From Limnohabitans sp. T6-20 (lineage in GTDB: Bacteria > Pseudomonadota > Gammaproteobacteria > Burkholderiales > Burkholderiaceae_C): a DNA stretch of 64,000 bases. The position numbers and the translations under genes were made by a program. The notes beneath the pieces were generated by a model, which saw only the letters and a list, made by a program, of their open reading frames with translations, did not search any database and had not been told where the DNA came from. Shown here piece after piece: positions 10,240 to 18,594 of the stretch (position 1 is the stretch's first letter; each line of letters starts with the position of its first letter). The stretch covers positions 682,001 through 746,000 of the forward strand of contig NZ_NERW01000003.1 in assembly GCF_003063505.1 (NCBI RefSeq), written 5' to 3'.

Positions 10240-10410
10240 ATGGCAACCAAAGGCGGACGCGAAAAAATCAAGCTGGAATCCACAGCTGGCACTGGTCACT
10301 TCTACACGACCAGCAAAAACAAGAAAACAATGCCCGAGAAAATGTCGATCATGAAGTTCGACCCCAAAGCTCGCAAGCACGTTGAATACAAGGAAATCAA
10401 GCTGAAGTAA
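10240..10410 (+). CDS. rpmG: 50S ribosomal protein L33
   Basis: 56 aa. The protein starts [19 protein letters not shown] and contains FYTTSKNKK and [20 protein letters not shown], the L33 pattern. It has no cysteine, so it is the zinc-independent (C-minus) version, matching the zinc-free L28 upstream. TTAGGAG precedes the ATG by nine bases. A strong terminator follows immediately. Confidence 0.97.
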   Translation: MATKGGREKIKLESTAGTGHFYTTSKNKKTMPEKMSIMKFDPKARKHVEYKEIKLK

Positions 10411-10430
10411 TTCGGCCTGATCCTTGCAAG

Positions 10431-10462
10431 AAAAACCCGCTGTCTACACAGCGGGTTTTTTT
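10431..10462 (+). terminator. Intrinsic terminator of rpmB-rpmG
   Basis: ACCCGCTGT-CTAC-ACAGCGGGT stem-loop followed by seven T, 20 bases after the rpmG stop. The preceding A run could let it work in both directions. Confidence 0.92.
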
Positions 10463-10667
10463 ATGCCCGAAAGATGGGCGATGCTTCGGGGTCGTGTGGC
10501 TTGAGACTCTTGCGCCTTGGCCATGCTCAAGACTGAGCCTGTGCACGCCTTGTCGGCGCTGAGTCTCGGCCCTGCGAGGCAAAACCGGATGGCCTGTCGG
10601 TCAGTGGCTTCAACCACCATATGGGAAGCCGAATGCGCCAGAGCTCAAACGATCTATGACCAAAAGC

Positions 10668-10691
10668 AAACAGGGCCCGAAGGCCCTGTTT
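10668..10691 (-). terminator. Hairpin terminator after the desaturase gene
   Basis: AAACAGGGCC-CGAA-GGCCCTGTTT, a 10-base-pair stem with a stable tetraloop (TTCG on the minus strand), then TTTGCTTTT on the minus strand. It lies 18 bases past the desaturase stop. The 200 bases between this and the rpmG terminator contain nothing I recognise. Confidence 0.75.
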
Positions 10692-10709
10692 GCATGGGTG
10701 CTGAAAAGC

Positions 10710-11921
10710 TCAGGCGGTCTGGCGAACAGCGCGCAACTTCACGGAGAAGTCACGCAAAGCAGCGATACCGCTTTCTTCGGCCCGGCGGCACCAGGCTTGC
10801 AAATCGGCCGCCAGTTGCTCGCGTGAATGCGAGGTGTTGAGCCAGATCTGGGTCAGCTCTTCGCGCATTTGCACCATCTTGTCGAGTACGGGGCTCGCAG
10901 CGCGTGCTTGCTCGAGCTGCGCCTGTGCAGCGGCGGGCACTTTGGCTGTGTCACGGTGCAACCAACGCTGGGCAGCCTGTAAGGCATTGGCATCCAGCTT
11001 GAGCTTGCTGGCTTCTTGCTGCATCACCGCGCGCACATTGCGTGCGTAACCGGCCATCACTTCGTAGCGGTTGGCGATCAGGGCTTCGAGTGTCTTCTCG
11101 TCTGCGACAGGGCGAATGTCGCCATACGCCAAACGGGGAGCAGTCTTCTTGACGGTCGCCATGCCCAGGGTTTCGAGCACACGAATGTACAACCAACCGA
11201 TGTCGAACTCGTAAGGCTTGACCGACAACTTGGCCGAGGTGGGGTAGGTGTGGTGGTTGTTGTGCAACTCTTCGCCGCCAATCAGGATGCCCCAAGGCGA
11301 AATGTTGGTGCTGGCGTCATGCGCCTCAAAGTTGCGGTAACCCCAATAATGGGCAGCACCGTTAATGATGCCTGCCGCCGTGATCGGGATCCAGGCCATT
11401 TGAACCGCCCAGACCGTCAGGCCCAGGAAACCAAACAAGGCCACGTCGATGATCAACATCAAAGCCACGCCTTGCCAAGAAAAGCGGGTGTACAAATTGC
11501 GCTCAATCCAGTCGTCGGGCGTACCGTGACCGTAGCGCTTCATGGTTTCCAGGTTCTTGGATTCCTTGCGGTACAGCTCAGCCCCGGTGAACAACACGGT
11601 CTTGATGCCGTGCACGTGCGGGCTGTGCGGGTCTTCGGCTTGCTCGCACTTGGCGTGGTGCTTGCGGTGAATGGCAGCCCACTCCTTGGTCACTTGGCCG
11701 GTGGTCAGCCACAGCCAGAATCGGAAGAAATGCGAGGGAATGGCATGCAGGTCCAAAGCGCGGTGCGCTTGGTGACGGTGCAGGAAAATCGTGACGCTGG
11801 CGATGGTGATGTGGGTCAGGCCCAAGGTGACCAACACCATTTGCCACCACGACAAATCGAACAGGCCATGGCCCATCCACTGAATCAAAGCATCCAAAAA
11901 AGCCCAATCAGGCAACAACAT
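10710..11921 (-). CDS. DesA-type acyl-lipid/acyl-CoA desaturase
   Basis: Membrane di-iron fatty-acid desaturase, 403 aa, that introduces a double bond (probably delta-9) into membrane acyl chains. The three histidine boxes are HRHQAH (48-53), HRKHH (85-89) and HNNHH (220-224), with hydrophobic spans around 25-47, 65-75 and 150-190. After the catalytic domain there is a ~150-residue soluble C-terminal region (about 255-403) rich in Ala, Glu and Arg. Its last 30 residues (AWCRRAEESGIAALRDFS) look like the C-terminal end of ISL3-type transposases, although the same extension occurs in DesA homologues as I recall them. Monocistronic by its own terminator. Confidence 0.92.
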   Translation of the reverse strand: MLLPDWAFLDALIQWMGHGLFDLSWWQMVLVTLGLTHITIASVTIFLHRHQAHRALDLHAIPSHFFRFWLWLTTGQVTKEWAAIHRKHHAKCEQAEDPHSPHVHGIKTVLFTGAELYRKESKNLETMKRYGHGTPDDWIERNLYTRFSWQGVALMLIIDVALFGFLGLTVWAVQMAWIPITAAGIINGAAHYWGYRNFEAHDASTNISPWGILIGGEELHNNHHTYPTSAKLSVKPYEFDIGWLYIRVLETLGMATVKKTAPRLAYGDIRPVADEKTLEALIANRYEVMAGYARNVRAVMQQEASKLKLDANALQAAQRWLHRDTAKVPAAAQAQLEQARAASPVLDKMVQMREELTQIWLNTSHSREQLAADLQAWCRRAEESGIAALRDFSVKLRAVRQTA

Positions 11922-12033
11922 GAGTCTGTCTTTCTACGAGCGCCTGATTTCAGGCAATTTGTCGATTTTAAGTTTTCCGTCCTCAAAAGGACAGCTATTT
12001 CGGCCGAATCCGCACGCAACGCGTTTTAAATGA

Positions 12034-13344
12034 TTACTTTCTAACCCACGCCGCAGCAAAAAAACCATCCGTGGCATGGCGATGAGGCCACAAACGCAAG
12101 AATGTGCCAGCAGGCAGATCTTCTGGTGCGACATCTTGTGGGGTCTGCGCCGATGGCGCAGGAGAACACAAGCTCGCTGCATCTGGCACCTTGAGTCGCT
12201 CCAGCTCTTGCGCCACGTTCAAGGGCACAAAGTCCGGGTTGGCGGCGCTGAAGGCTTGTGCGATCAGCTCATTTTCTTCGGGCAAGACGCTGCAAGTGGC
12301 GTAGACCAAACGGCCACCCGACTTGACCATGCGCGAAGCGCTTTGCAGAATAGCTTGCTGCTTCTCGGTCAACTCTTGCACAGCTTGGGGCTTTTGACGC
12401 CATTTCAAGTCGGGGTTGCGGCGCAAGGTGCCCAGGCCCGAACACGGTGCATCGACCAGCACGCGGTCGATCTTGCCCGCCAGGCGCTTGACGCGGTCGT
12501 CCCGCTCGTGCGCAATGGCGGCAGGATGGACATTGGACAAACCACTGCGAGCCATGCGGGGCTTGAGCGCATCCAGGCGGTGGCCCGACACGTCAAAGGC
12601 ATACAGGCGACCCGTGCTGCGCATGGCAGCGCCCAGCGCCAGCGTTTTACCGCCCGCACCGGCGCAAAAGTCGACCACCATCTCGCCGCGGTGCGCGTCC
12701 ACCAGCAAAGCCAGCAGCTGCGAGCCTTCGTCTTGCACCTCGATCGCGCCACGTGTGAACGCATCGGTCTTTTGCAGGGCGGGCTTGCCTTCGAGGCGCA
12801 AGCCCCAAGGGGAGTAAGGCGTGGGCGTGGACGAGATGCCGACTTGCGCCAACTCCTTTTGAATCTCGCTGCGTTTGGCTTGAAACATGTTGACCCGCAA
12901 ATCGAGCGTGCCGGGTTGCTGCAGGTTCTCGGCCAAGGCCCAGAAATCGTCACCCAATTGGGCCTGCAAAGCCTGCGCCATCCACTCGGGCAGGTTGTGG
13001 CGGTGGGGGGCCATCAGGGCATCCACCGGAATGGCGTCGCACGTGGCCAGCCATTGTTTTTCGGTGTCGTTCAGGGCCGCTGCCAAAAAGTCACGCGGAC
13101 CGAAAAACCCCAAAATGGCGAGCTTGCGCTCTTTGGGACCCGACCCGGAACGGGCCAATTGCTCAAACAGCAATTTCTTGCGCAAAACGGCAAAGGCCGT
13201 TTCGGCCAAGGTGGCCCGCTCACGCGGACCGAGCGAACGGTGTTCACGAAAATAGCGCGACACAACAGCGTCGGCAGGATGTTCAAATTGGAGAACCAGC
13301 CTGACCAAATCGGCACAGGCGTCTAAAAGGGCTTTTGGATGCAT
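12034..13344 (-). CDS. rsmB: 16S rRNA (cytosine-C5) methyltransferase RsmB
   Basis: 436 aa SAM-dependent enzyme methylating C967 of 16S rRNA. An N-terminal NusB-like domain is followed by the RsmB/Nop2 fold. The SAM loop DFCAGAGGKT is at 225-234. The two catalytic cysteines lie in APCSG (C301) and TCS (C351). The ATG at 13344 gives the family N-terminus (MHPKALLDACADLV); an upstream in-frame start would add 32 residues overlapping the DUF1653 promoter. Divergent from the DUF1653 gene, start codons 58 bases apart. It is not next to fmt/def as in E. coli. Confidence 0.95.
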   Translation of the reverse strand: MHPKALLDACADLVRLVLQFEHPADAVVSRYFREHRSLGPRERATLAETAFAVLRKKLLFEQLARSGSGPKERKLAILGFFGPRDFLAAALNDTEKQWLATCDAIPVDALMAPHRHNLPEWMAQALQAQLGDDFWALAENLQQPGTLDLRVNMFQAKRSEIQKELAQVGISSTPTPYSPWGLRLEGKPALQKTDAFTRGAIEVQDEGSQLLALLVDAHRGEMVVDFCAGAGGKTLALGAAMRSTGRLYAFDVSGHRLDALKPRMARSGLSNVHPAAIAHERDDRVKRLAGKIDRVLVDAPCSGLGTLRRNPDLKWRQKPQAVQELTEKQQAILQSASRMVKSGGRLVYATCSVLPEENELIAQAFSAANPDFVPLNVAQELERLKVPDAASLCSPAPSAQTPQDVAPEDLPAGTFLRLWPHRHATDGFFAAAWVRK

Positions 13345-13402
13345 GGGGCGTATTGTCCCATCCCCGCCCTTGCAAATTGACCCCACACGCAGAAAGCACC
13401 CC

Positions 13403-13639
13403 ATGTCCGAGCCACTTCCAACGTTGATCGAAACACCCAAAGGCCTGTATCGGCACTACAAAGGCGGCATGTACCGGGTGCTGGGCACCGTGCGCCACAG
13501 CGAAAGCCTGGAGCCCATGACGCTGTACCAAGCCCTTTATGGCGACCAAGGTCTGTGGGTGCGCCCTGCGGCCATGTTTGCGGATGTGGCCGAGTTCAAC
13601 GGGACAGTCCAGCCCCGCTTCACCCGCACGGGGGACTGA
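13403..13639 (+). CDS. DUF1653 family small protein
   Basis: 78 aa. Contains the DUF1653 signature GLYRHYKGGMYRVLGTVRHSESLEPMTLYQALYGDQGLWVRP, also found alone or fused in many proteobacteria; function unknown, possibly an SH3-like fold. The ATG at 13403 fits the family start; 13343 is an in-frame alternative lying inside rsmB on the other strand. Convergent with purN. Confidence 0.88.
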   Translation: MSEPLPTLIETPKGLYRHYKGGMYRVLGTVRHSESLEPMTLYQALYGDQGLWVRPAAMFADVAEFNGTVQPRFTRTGD

Positions 13640-13660
13640 GCCGGCGGCTGCAGGTGTCGT

Positions 13661-14245
13661 TCAGGGCAATGCCGCCAGAAATTGCGCCACTGCGCGGGGG
13701 TAAATCAGATGCTCTTGGCTCAGCACCCGTGCCGCCAAGGTGGACGCCGCGTCGTCCGCCAGCACAGGCACAACGGCCTGGGCCAAAATGCCGCCATGGT
13801 CCAGCTCGGCAGTCACTTGGTGCACCGTGGCGCCTGCAAACTGGCAACCCGCATCGATGGCGCGCTGGTGCGTATTGAGCCCTGGAAACGCCGGCAGCAA
13901 AGACGGATGAATATTGAGCAAACGGCCTTCGTAATGCGCCACAAATGCGGGCGTCAGGATGCGCATGAAACCCGCCAAAACCACCAATGCGGGAGAAAGC
14001 GGGTCAATCTCGGCCATCAAGGCCTGATCGAATGCTTCACGGCTGGCAAAGCCTTTGTGGTCCAGCACCGTTGTGGCAATGCCGTGGTCTTTGGCGAAAC
14101 GCAGGCCCTCGGCGTCGGCACGGTTGCTGATCACAGCGGCGACCCGGGCATTCAAGCGCTCGCCCCAGCGGCCTTGCTCTGCAGCGCGCACGATGGCGGC
14201 CATGTTGGAGCCCGAGCCGGAAATCAAAATGACAATGTTTTTCAT
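13661..14245 (-). CDS. purN: Phosphoribosylglycinamide formyltransferase PurN
   Basis: 194 aa cytoplasmic enzyme transferring a formyl group from 10-formyl-THF to GAR, the third step of purine synthesis. The phosphate-binding SGSGSN is at 9-14. Catalytic Asn and His lie in NIHPSLLPAF (N111, H113) and the Asp in ELDHGG (D149). Length and order match E. coli PurN. Single gene, not next to purM. Confidence 0.96.
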   Translation of the reverse strand: MKNIVILISGSGSNMAAIVRAAEQGRWGERLNARVAAVISNRADAEGLRFAKDHGIATTVLDHKGFASREAFDQALMAEIDPLSPALVVLAGFMRILTPAFVAHYEGRLLNIHPSLLPAFPGLNTHQRAIDAGCQFAGATVHQVTAELDHGGILAQAVVPVLADDAASTLAARVLSQEHLIYPRAVAQFLAALP

Positions 14246-14442
14246 GGTTTGTGTCCGATTATCCCAGCACCGCTGTGCCCTTAAAACGGATCAACCAGCG
14301 CACCAAAAGCGCACGACTGGGCGCATTTTTGTCGCAACCAGGACAGGCCTGTGCCGACGGGGCGTGATAAAAAGCACGACCGTTTGATTTTGATGGCGCT
14401 GCTCATTGGCGCAGTCACCACCCCCACCGGAGAAAGTCCCCC

Positions 14443-15624
14443 ATGGATTTGGCATTCACCCCCGAAGAACTCGCATTTCGCGATGAGATTCGCACCTGGG
14501 TCAAGGAAAACTTGCCCGCCGACATTTCACACAAAGTCCACAACGCCATGCGCCTGACGCGTGAGGACATGCAACGCTGGGCCAAGATTTTGGGCAAAAA
14601 AGGCTGGCTGGGCTGGGGTTGGCCCACAGAGTTTGGCGGCCCGGGCTGGGGCGCTGTGCAAAAGCATTTGTTTGAAGAAGAATGCGCCCTCGCCGGAGCA
14701 CCCCGTGTCGTGCCTTTTGGCCCTGTCATGGTGGCACCGGTGATCATGGCTTTCGGCAACGCCGAACAGCACAAGCGCTTTTTGCCTGGCATCGCCAGCG
14801 GTGAAGTCTGGTGGAGCCAGGGCTACAGCGAACCGGGCTCCGGCTCGGACCTGGCCTCCCTCAAAACCCGCGCCGAGCGCGTGGGCGACAAATACATCGT
14901 CAACGGCCAGAAAACCTGGACCACCCTCGGCCAATACGGCGAGTGGATCTTCTGCCTGGTGCGCACCAGCACCGAAGGCAAACCGCAAACCGGCATTTCC
15001 TTCTTGCTGATCGACATGAAGTCGCCCGGCATCACCGTGCGCCCGATCAAGCTGCTCGACGGCGAATGCGAGGTGAACGAAGTCTGGTTTGACAACGTTG
15101 AAGTGCCCGCAGAAAACCTGGTCGGCGAAGAAAACAAAGGCTGGAACTACGCCAAGCACCTGCTGGCCCACGAGCGCACCAACATCGCCGATGTGAACCG
15201 CGCCAAGCGCGAACTCGAGCGCTTGAAGCGCATCGCCAAGGCCGAAGGCGTTTATGACGACCTGCGCTTCCGTGACGAAATCGCCAAGCTCGAAGTCGAC
15301 ATCGTGGCCCTCGAGATGTTGGTGCTGCGCGTGCTGTCCGCCGAAAAGTCGGGTAAAAACTCCCTCGACATCGCGGGTCTCCTGAAGATCAAGGGCAGCG
15401 AAATCCAGCAGCGTTACACCGAGCTGATGATGCAAGCCGCTGGGCCCTTTGCCCTGCCCTTCATCTTTGAAGCCATGGACGCAGGCTGGCAAGGCAACTT
15501 CCCCGGCGGCGTTTTGGCCAATGCGCCACTGGCCGCCAACTACTTCAACATGCGCAAGACCACCATTTATGGCGGCAGCAATGAAGTGCAACGCAACATC
15601 GTCGCGCAAACCGTGCTCGGCTAA
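14443..15624 (+). CDS. Acyl-CoA dehydrogenase, PimC-like large subunit
   Basis: 393 aa FAD enzyme oxidising an acyl-CoA to the enoyl-CoA. An N-terminal helical domain with GWGWPTEFGGPG, a middle beta domain with YSEPGSGSDLASLKTRA (about 126-142) and NGQKTWTT, and a C-terminal TTIYGGSNEVQRNIVAQ motif are visible. Sequence style and the pairing with a second dehydrogenase 12 bases downstream resemble the pimeloyl-CoA dehydrogenase PimC/PimD of dicarboxylate degradation. GGAGAAAG precedes the ATG. The real substrate is not determinable; PimC is an inference from pairing. Confidence 0.9.
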   Translation: MDLAFTPEELAFRDEIRTWVKENLPADISHKVHNAMRLTREDMQRWAKILGKKGWLGWGWPTEFGGPGWGAVQKHLFEEECALAGAPRVVPFGPVMVAPVIMAFGNAEQHKRFLPGIASGEVWWSQGYSEPGSGSDLASLKTRAERVGDKYIVNGQKTWTTLGQYGEWIFCLVRTSTEGKPQTGISFLLIDMKSPGITVRPIKLLDGECEVNEVWFDNVEVPAENLVGEENKGWNYAKHLLAHERTNIADVNRAKRELERLKRIAKAEGVYDDLRFRDEIAKLEVDIVALEMLVLRVLSAEKSGKNSLDIAGLLKIKGSEIQQRYTELMMQAAGPFALPFIFEAMDAGWQGNFPGGVLANAPLAANYFNMRKTTIYGGSNEVQRNIVAQTVLG

Positions 15625-15636
15625 GGAGAGACAAAG

Positions 15637-16764
15637 ATGGATTTCGATTTTTCTGACGACCAAGAACAACTGCGCGACGCGGTGCGCAAATGGGTGGACA
15701 AGGGCTACGACTTCGAGCGTCGCCGAGCCATCGTGGCCGCTGGCGGTTTTGACCGCGCTGCCTACTCCGAGCTGGCCGAGCTGGGCCTGACAGGTCTGTA
15801 CGTGAGCGAAGAGCACGGTGGCATGGGCATGGGCCCGACCGAAGCCATGGTGACCATGGAAGAACTCGGCCGCGGCATCGTGCTCGAACCCCTGACCCAA
15901 ACCCTGATCACCAGCGCCACGCTGCAAACCCACGCGCCTGCAGCACTGCAGTCCGCCTGGCTGCCCCGCATGGCCGCAGGCGAAGCGATCGTGGTCCTGG
16001 CCCACCAAGAACGTGGCGCACGCTACCAACTGAACCGATGCGCGGCGCAGGCCAGCGAGTCGGGCGGTCAATGGACCGTGACAGGCACCAAGAGCGTGGT
16101 GGCCGCAGGCGACCAGGCGGATGCTTATGTGGTTCCCGCCATGGTGAATGGCCAAAATGGGGCCAGCTTGGCCCTGTTCCTGGTGGAGCGCAGCGCCAGC
16201 AGCGTGAGCACCCAGGCCTACGTCACGCAAGACGGTTCACGCGCCGCCGAAGTCGTGCTGAACAAAGCCCCCGCACAACTGATCACCCTGAACGGCATGA
16301 CCGCCCTCGAAGAAGCTGTGGACATTGGCATCGCCTGTGTGTGCGCCGAAGCGGTGGGTGTGATGGACAAGACTTTGGCCATCACCGTCGAGTACATGAA
16401 CACGCGCAAGCAATTTGGCGTGGCCATTGCCAGCTTCCAGGCGCTGCGCCACCGCGTGGCCGACATGAAGATGCAGCTGGAACTGGGCCGCTCCATGAGC
16501 TACTACGCCACGCTGAAGCTGCACGCGCCCGCCGAAGAGCGTCGCCGCGCCATGGCCCGTGCCAAATACCAACTGGGCACCTCCATGCGTTTCATCGGCC
16601 AACAAGCTGTGCAGCTGCACGGCGGCATTGCCGTGACGGACGAATACATCGTGAGCCACTACTTCAAGAAATTGACGCAGCTGGACATGACCTTTGGCGA
16701 CAGCCTGCACCAGTTGGGTGAAGTGTCAGCCCGGATGCAAGACACCGCAGGCGTGTTTGCCTGA
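15637..16764 (+). CDS. Acyl-CoA dehydrogenase, PimD-like small subunit
   Basis: 375 aa second subunit of the pair. The N-terminus FDFSDDQEQLRDAVRKWVDKGYDFERRR is typical of pimeloyl-CoA dehydrogenase small subunits. The middle domain is degenerate: the usual TEP(x)AGSD motif is replaced by AHQERGARYQLN, suggesting weakened FAD or substrate contacts, as in heteromeric dehydrogenases where two half-competent subunits make one site. The C-terminus keeps QLHGGIAVTDEYIVSHYFKKL. AAGGAGAG lies before the ATG; coupling to the upstream gene is likely. No CoA-ligase or thiolase is adjacent. Confidence 0.88.
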   Translation: MDFDFSDDQEQLRDAVRKWVDKGYDFERRRAIVAAGGFDRAAYSELAELGLTGLYVSEEHGGMGMGPTEAMVTMEELGRGIVLEPLTQTLITSATLQTHAPAALQSAWLPRMAAGEAIVVLAHQERGARYQLNRCAAQASESGGQWTVTGTKSVVAAGDQADAYVVPAMVNGQNGASLALFLVERSASSVSTQAYVTQDGSRAAEVVLNKAPAQLITLNGMTALEEAVDIGIACVCAEAVGVMDKTLAITVEYMNTRKQFGVAIASFQALRHRVADMKMQLELGRSMSYYATLKLHAPAEERRRAMARAKYQLGTSMRFIGQQAVQLHGGIAVTDEYIVSHYFKKLTQLDMTFGDSLHQLGEVSARMQDTAGVFA

Positions 16765-16771
16765 GGTACCT

Positions 16772-16797
16772 TGTGGGAGGCCGCCCCCGCGGCCGAA
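16772..16797. repeat. REP-like palindrome, direct orientation
   Basis: TGTGGGAGGCCGC-CCC-GCGGCCGAA form, the GGCCGC/GCGGCC arms making the hairpin. Same 26-base design as copies at 23.2, 46.4 kb. Confidence 0.85.
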
Positions 16798-16819
16798 CGG
16801 TGTTTCTGAAAAGCAGACA

Positions 16820-16845
16820 TTCGCGAGCAGGGGCTCGCTCCCACA
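16820..16845. repeat. REP-like palindrome, inverted orientation
   Basis: TTCGCGAGC-AGGG-GCTCGCTCCCACA form, the reverse complement of the copy at 23333-23358. With the copy at 16772 it makes a head-to-tail pair in the acyl-CoA dehydrogenase/ligase convergent gap. Confidence 0.85.
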
Positions 16846-16849
16846 CGGT

Positions 16850-17746
16850 TCACTCCGGGTCACGCACCCGCAAAAAAGAAGCAAACCGTGGCAAGCCCGA
16901 TGGGGTGCGGTCCCGGTAACGGTAAGTCACCCAGGCCCCAACAGGTGGAGGAACGCGGCGCAGAGCGTCACTCAAACCCGATCCCAGAGCAAACCGCTGG
17001 CCCGTGGGCATCTGCAGCAGCAAGGCACCTGTCATGCCCTGCAAACGGCCTTTGCCCGCCTGGTAGCCCACCACCAAGCCTTCTTCGTCGGGTTCGGGTT
17101 TGAGTTTGTACAGCGCATCGGTGCGCCCTGAACGCCAAAGGGCGTCGGCACGGTGCAGCACCAGCCCCTCACCGCCTTGCGCGACTGTTTGGCGCAAACG
17201 CGCTTGCAAGGCCTGAGCGCCATCCACAGCCGCTTGCGCCACAGGCGAGAGCCAGGGCACGCCCGCAGCATCCAGCGTGTCTTGAAGCTCACGCACCCGC
17301 TCGGCAAACGGTGCGGCATGACCGGGCACATCAAACACCAGGTATTTCACCGCACGCCAAGCCTCGTCATCGGGCACCGCTTTGCGCACCACGCCCGACA
17401 AACGATCAAACTGCCCCCGCCCCATCCAGAGTTCACCGTCCAGTGGGTTCGAGGGCAAGGCCGAGGCAAACCACGCGGGAGCGGTCAGAACGCGTCCACT
17501 GCGAAAGCGCAACACCTGTCCGTCCCAGACCGCGCGCACGCCGTCGAATTTTTCACTCACCAAAAAGCCTTGTGGCGAACGACCAGGGGGCCAAGTGGTC
17601 GCCAATTGCACGGGGGCTTCATCGGCCAAGGCCACAGGTGCAAGCCAGGGGCTGATGACCAACACCCCCAAGGCTTGCCGCCGGGTCAGGCCCTGCCCCG
17701 GCGCTGCGTCATCGGCCTGTGTGTGGCCCTGTGTTGGGGTTCGCAT
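16850..17746 (-). CDS. Exported ATP-dependent DNA ligase, LigE type
   Basis: 298 aa. The nucleotidyltransferase motif I is SEKFDGVRA (lysine about residue 64), motif III-like DGELWMGRG follows, motif IV is EGLVLH and motif V is LYKLKPE; a small OB domain ends the protein. No extra domains are present, matching minimal LigE enzymes. An N-terminal RRQALGVLVISPWLAPVALADE signal suggests export, as reported for LigE of Neisseria and Haemophilus-type competent bacteria, where a role with incoming DNA is suspected. GGGAGA lies before the ATG. Convergent with the acyl-CoA dehydrogenase pair, across two REP copies. Confidence 0.88.
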   Translation of the reverse strand: MRTPTQGHTQADDAAPGQGLTRRQALGVLVISPWLAPVALADEAPVQLATTWPPGRSPQGFLVSEKFDGVRAVWDGQVLRFRSGRVLTAPAWFASALPSNPLDGELWMGRGQFDRLSGVVRKAVPDDEAWRAVKYLVFDVPGHAAPFAERVRELQDTLDAAGVPWLSPVAQAAVDGAQALQARLRQTVAQGGEGLVLHRADALWRSGRTDALYKLKPEPDEEGLVVGYQAGKGRLQGMTGALLLQMPTGQRFALGSGLSDALRRVPPPVGAWVTYRYRDRTPSGLPRFASFLRVRDPE

Positions 17747-17856
17747 GGTGTGTCTCCCTGAGGGCTCAGGATCTTGAACCCCGGCCTTTTGTTTTCAAAA
17801 AGCCATGATGCGACCGTTTGCCCACCAGTGCAAGCGCCCCGTCGGGGCCTGCCGCG

Positions 17857-18426
17857 TCAGCCCATCAAACGGGAATTTTTGGGCACATGCGCCATCAAAA
17901 AGGCCATCTGGTCAGACAGAATGCGGCGGTTGCGCAGGATGAAGTCCTCCCACAGGCTGGGGATGTACGGCGCATACAGCAGCGGCATGCGGGCCTGCTC
18001 GGGGGTGCGGTTGCTTTTGCGGTGGTTGCACGAACGGCAGGCCGTGACCACATTCATCCAGTGGTCAGGGCCGCGCTGCGCCAGCGGCACAATGTGCTCG
18101 CGGGTCAGATCTGCCTCATGGAAATGCCCGCCGCAATAAGCGCACACATTGCGGTCACGCACAAACAATTTGGTGTTGGTCAAGCCGGAGCGCATCTCAA
18201 ACGGGTTGATGCGCGGCACGCCCTGGGTGCCGATGATGCTGTTGACGGTGATGATGGATTGCTCGCCCGTCAGCGCGTTGTGGCCGCCATGAAAAACCGC
18301 CACTTGCTGGCCCGCCTCCCAGCGCACCTCATCGGCGGCGTAGTGGGTGACCGCCTGCTCCAGTGTGATCCACGATTGCGGCAGCCCTTGGGCCGAGAGT
18401 TTCAAAACCTTCACAGACGCCTCCAT
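17857..18426 (-). CDS. HNH endonuclease family protein
   Basis: 189 aa from the ATG at 18426 (a TTG 12 bases earlier would add four residues). The C-terminal half carries a zinc-bound HNH fold: CAYC (C95, C98), EHIVP (H111), N125 in WMNVV, and CRSCNH (C130, C133). The N-terminal ~80 residues are less characterised. This family of stand-alone HNH proteins is widespread in proteobacteria with unknown role. It follows in the same direction and upstream of the LigE gene with 110 bases between; they may or may not share a transcript. Confidence 0.85.
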   Translation of the reverse strand: MEASVKVLKLSAQGLPQSWITLEQAVTHYAADEVRWEAGQQVAVFHGGHNALTGEQSIITVNSIIGTQGVPRINPFEMRSGLTNTKLFVRDRNVCAYCGGHFHEADLTREHIVPLAQRGPDHWMNVVTACRSCNHRKSNRTPEQARMPLLYAPYIPSLWEDFILRNRRILSDQMAFLMAHVPKNSRLMG

Positions 18427-18594
18427 CCAACAGTTCAAAGACCACTGACACGAAAAGTTCCGTCTCGATCCTGCGCCACCGGCATGGGGCCACGGTTGGG
18501 AGGATCGGGCTCAGTCACAATATACCCTCTTACATTGACAAAACCGTGAAGCTTGGCGCATGGCCAGCTGACCGGACAGGACACCCCAAACAAC

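Noticed and set aside
10463-10667. Possible small gene between the rpmG and desaturase terminators
   Set aside because: Short frames on both strands lack a ribosome site and any similarity; left as non-coding.
14527-16230. 567-codon minus-strand frame opposite the acyl-CoA dehydrogenase pair
   Set aside because: Shadow of two well-supported genes; Gly/His/Ala-rich composition with no domain and no ribosome site.
18520-18540. TATATT (minus) and TTGACA (plus) as promoter of the HNH or ribF gene
   Set aside because: No well-spaced partner box on either strand, so neither is called a promoter.
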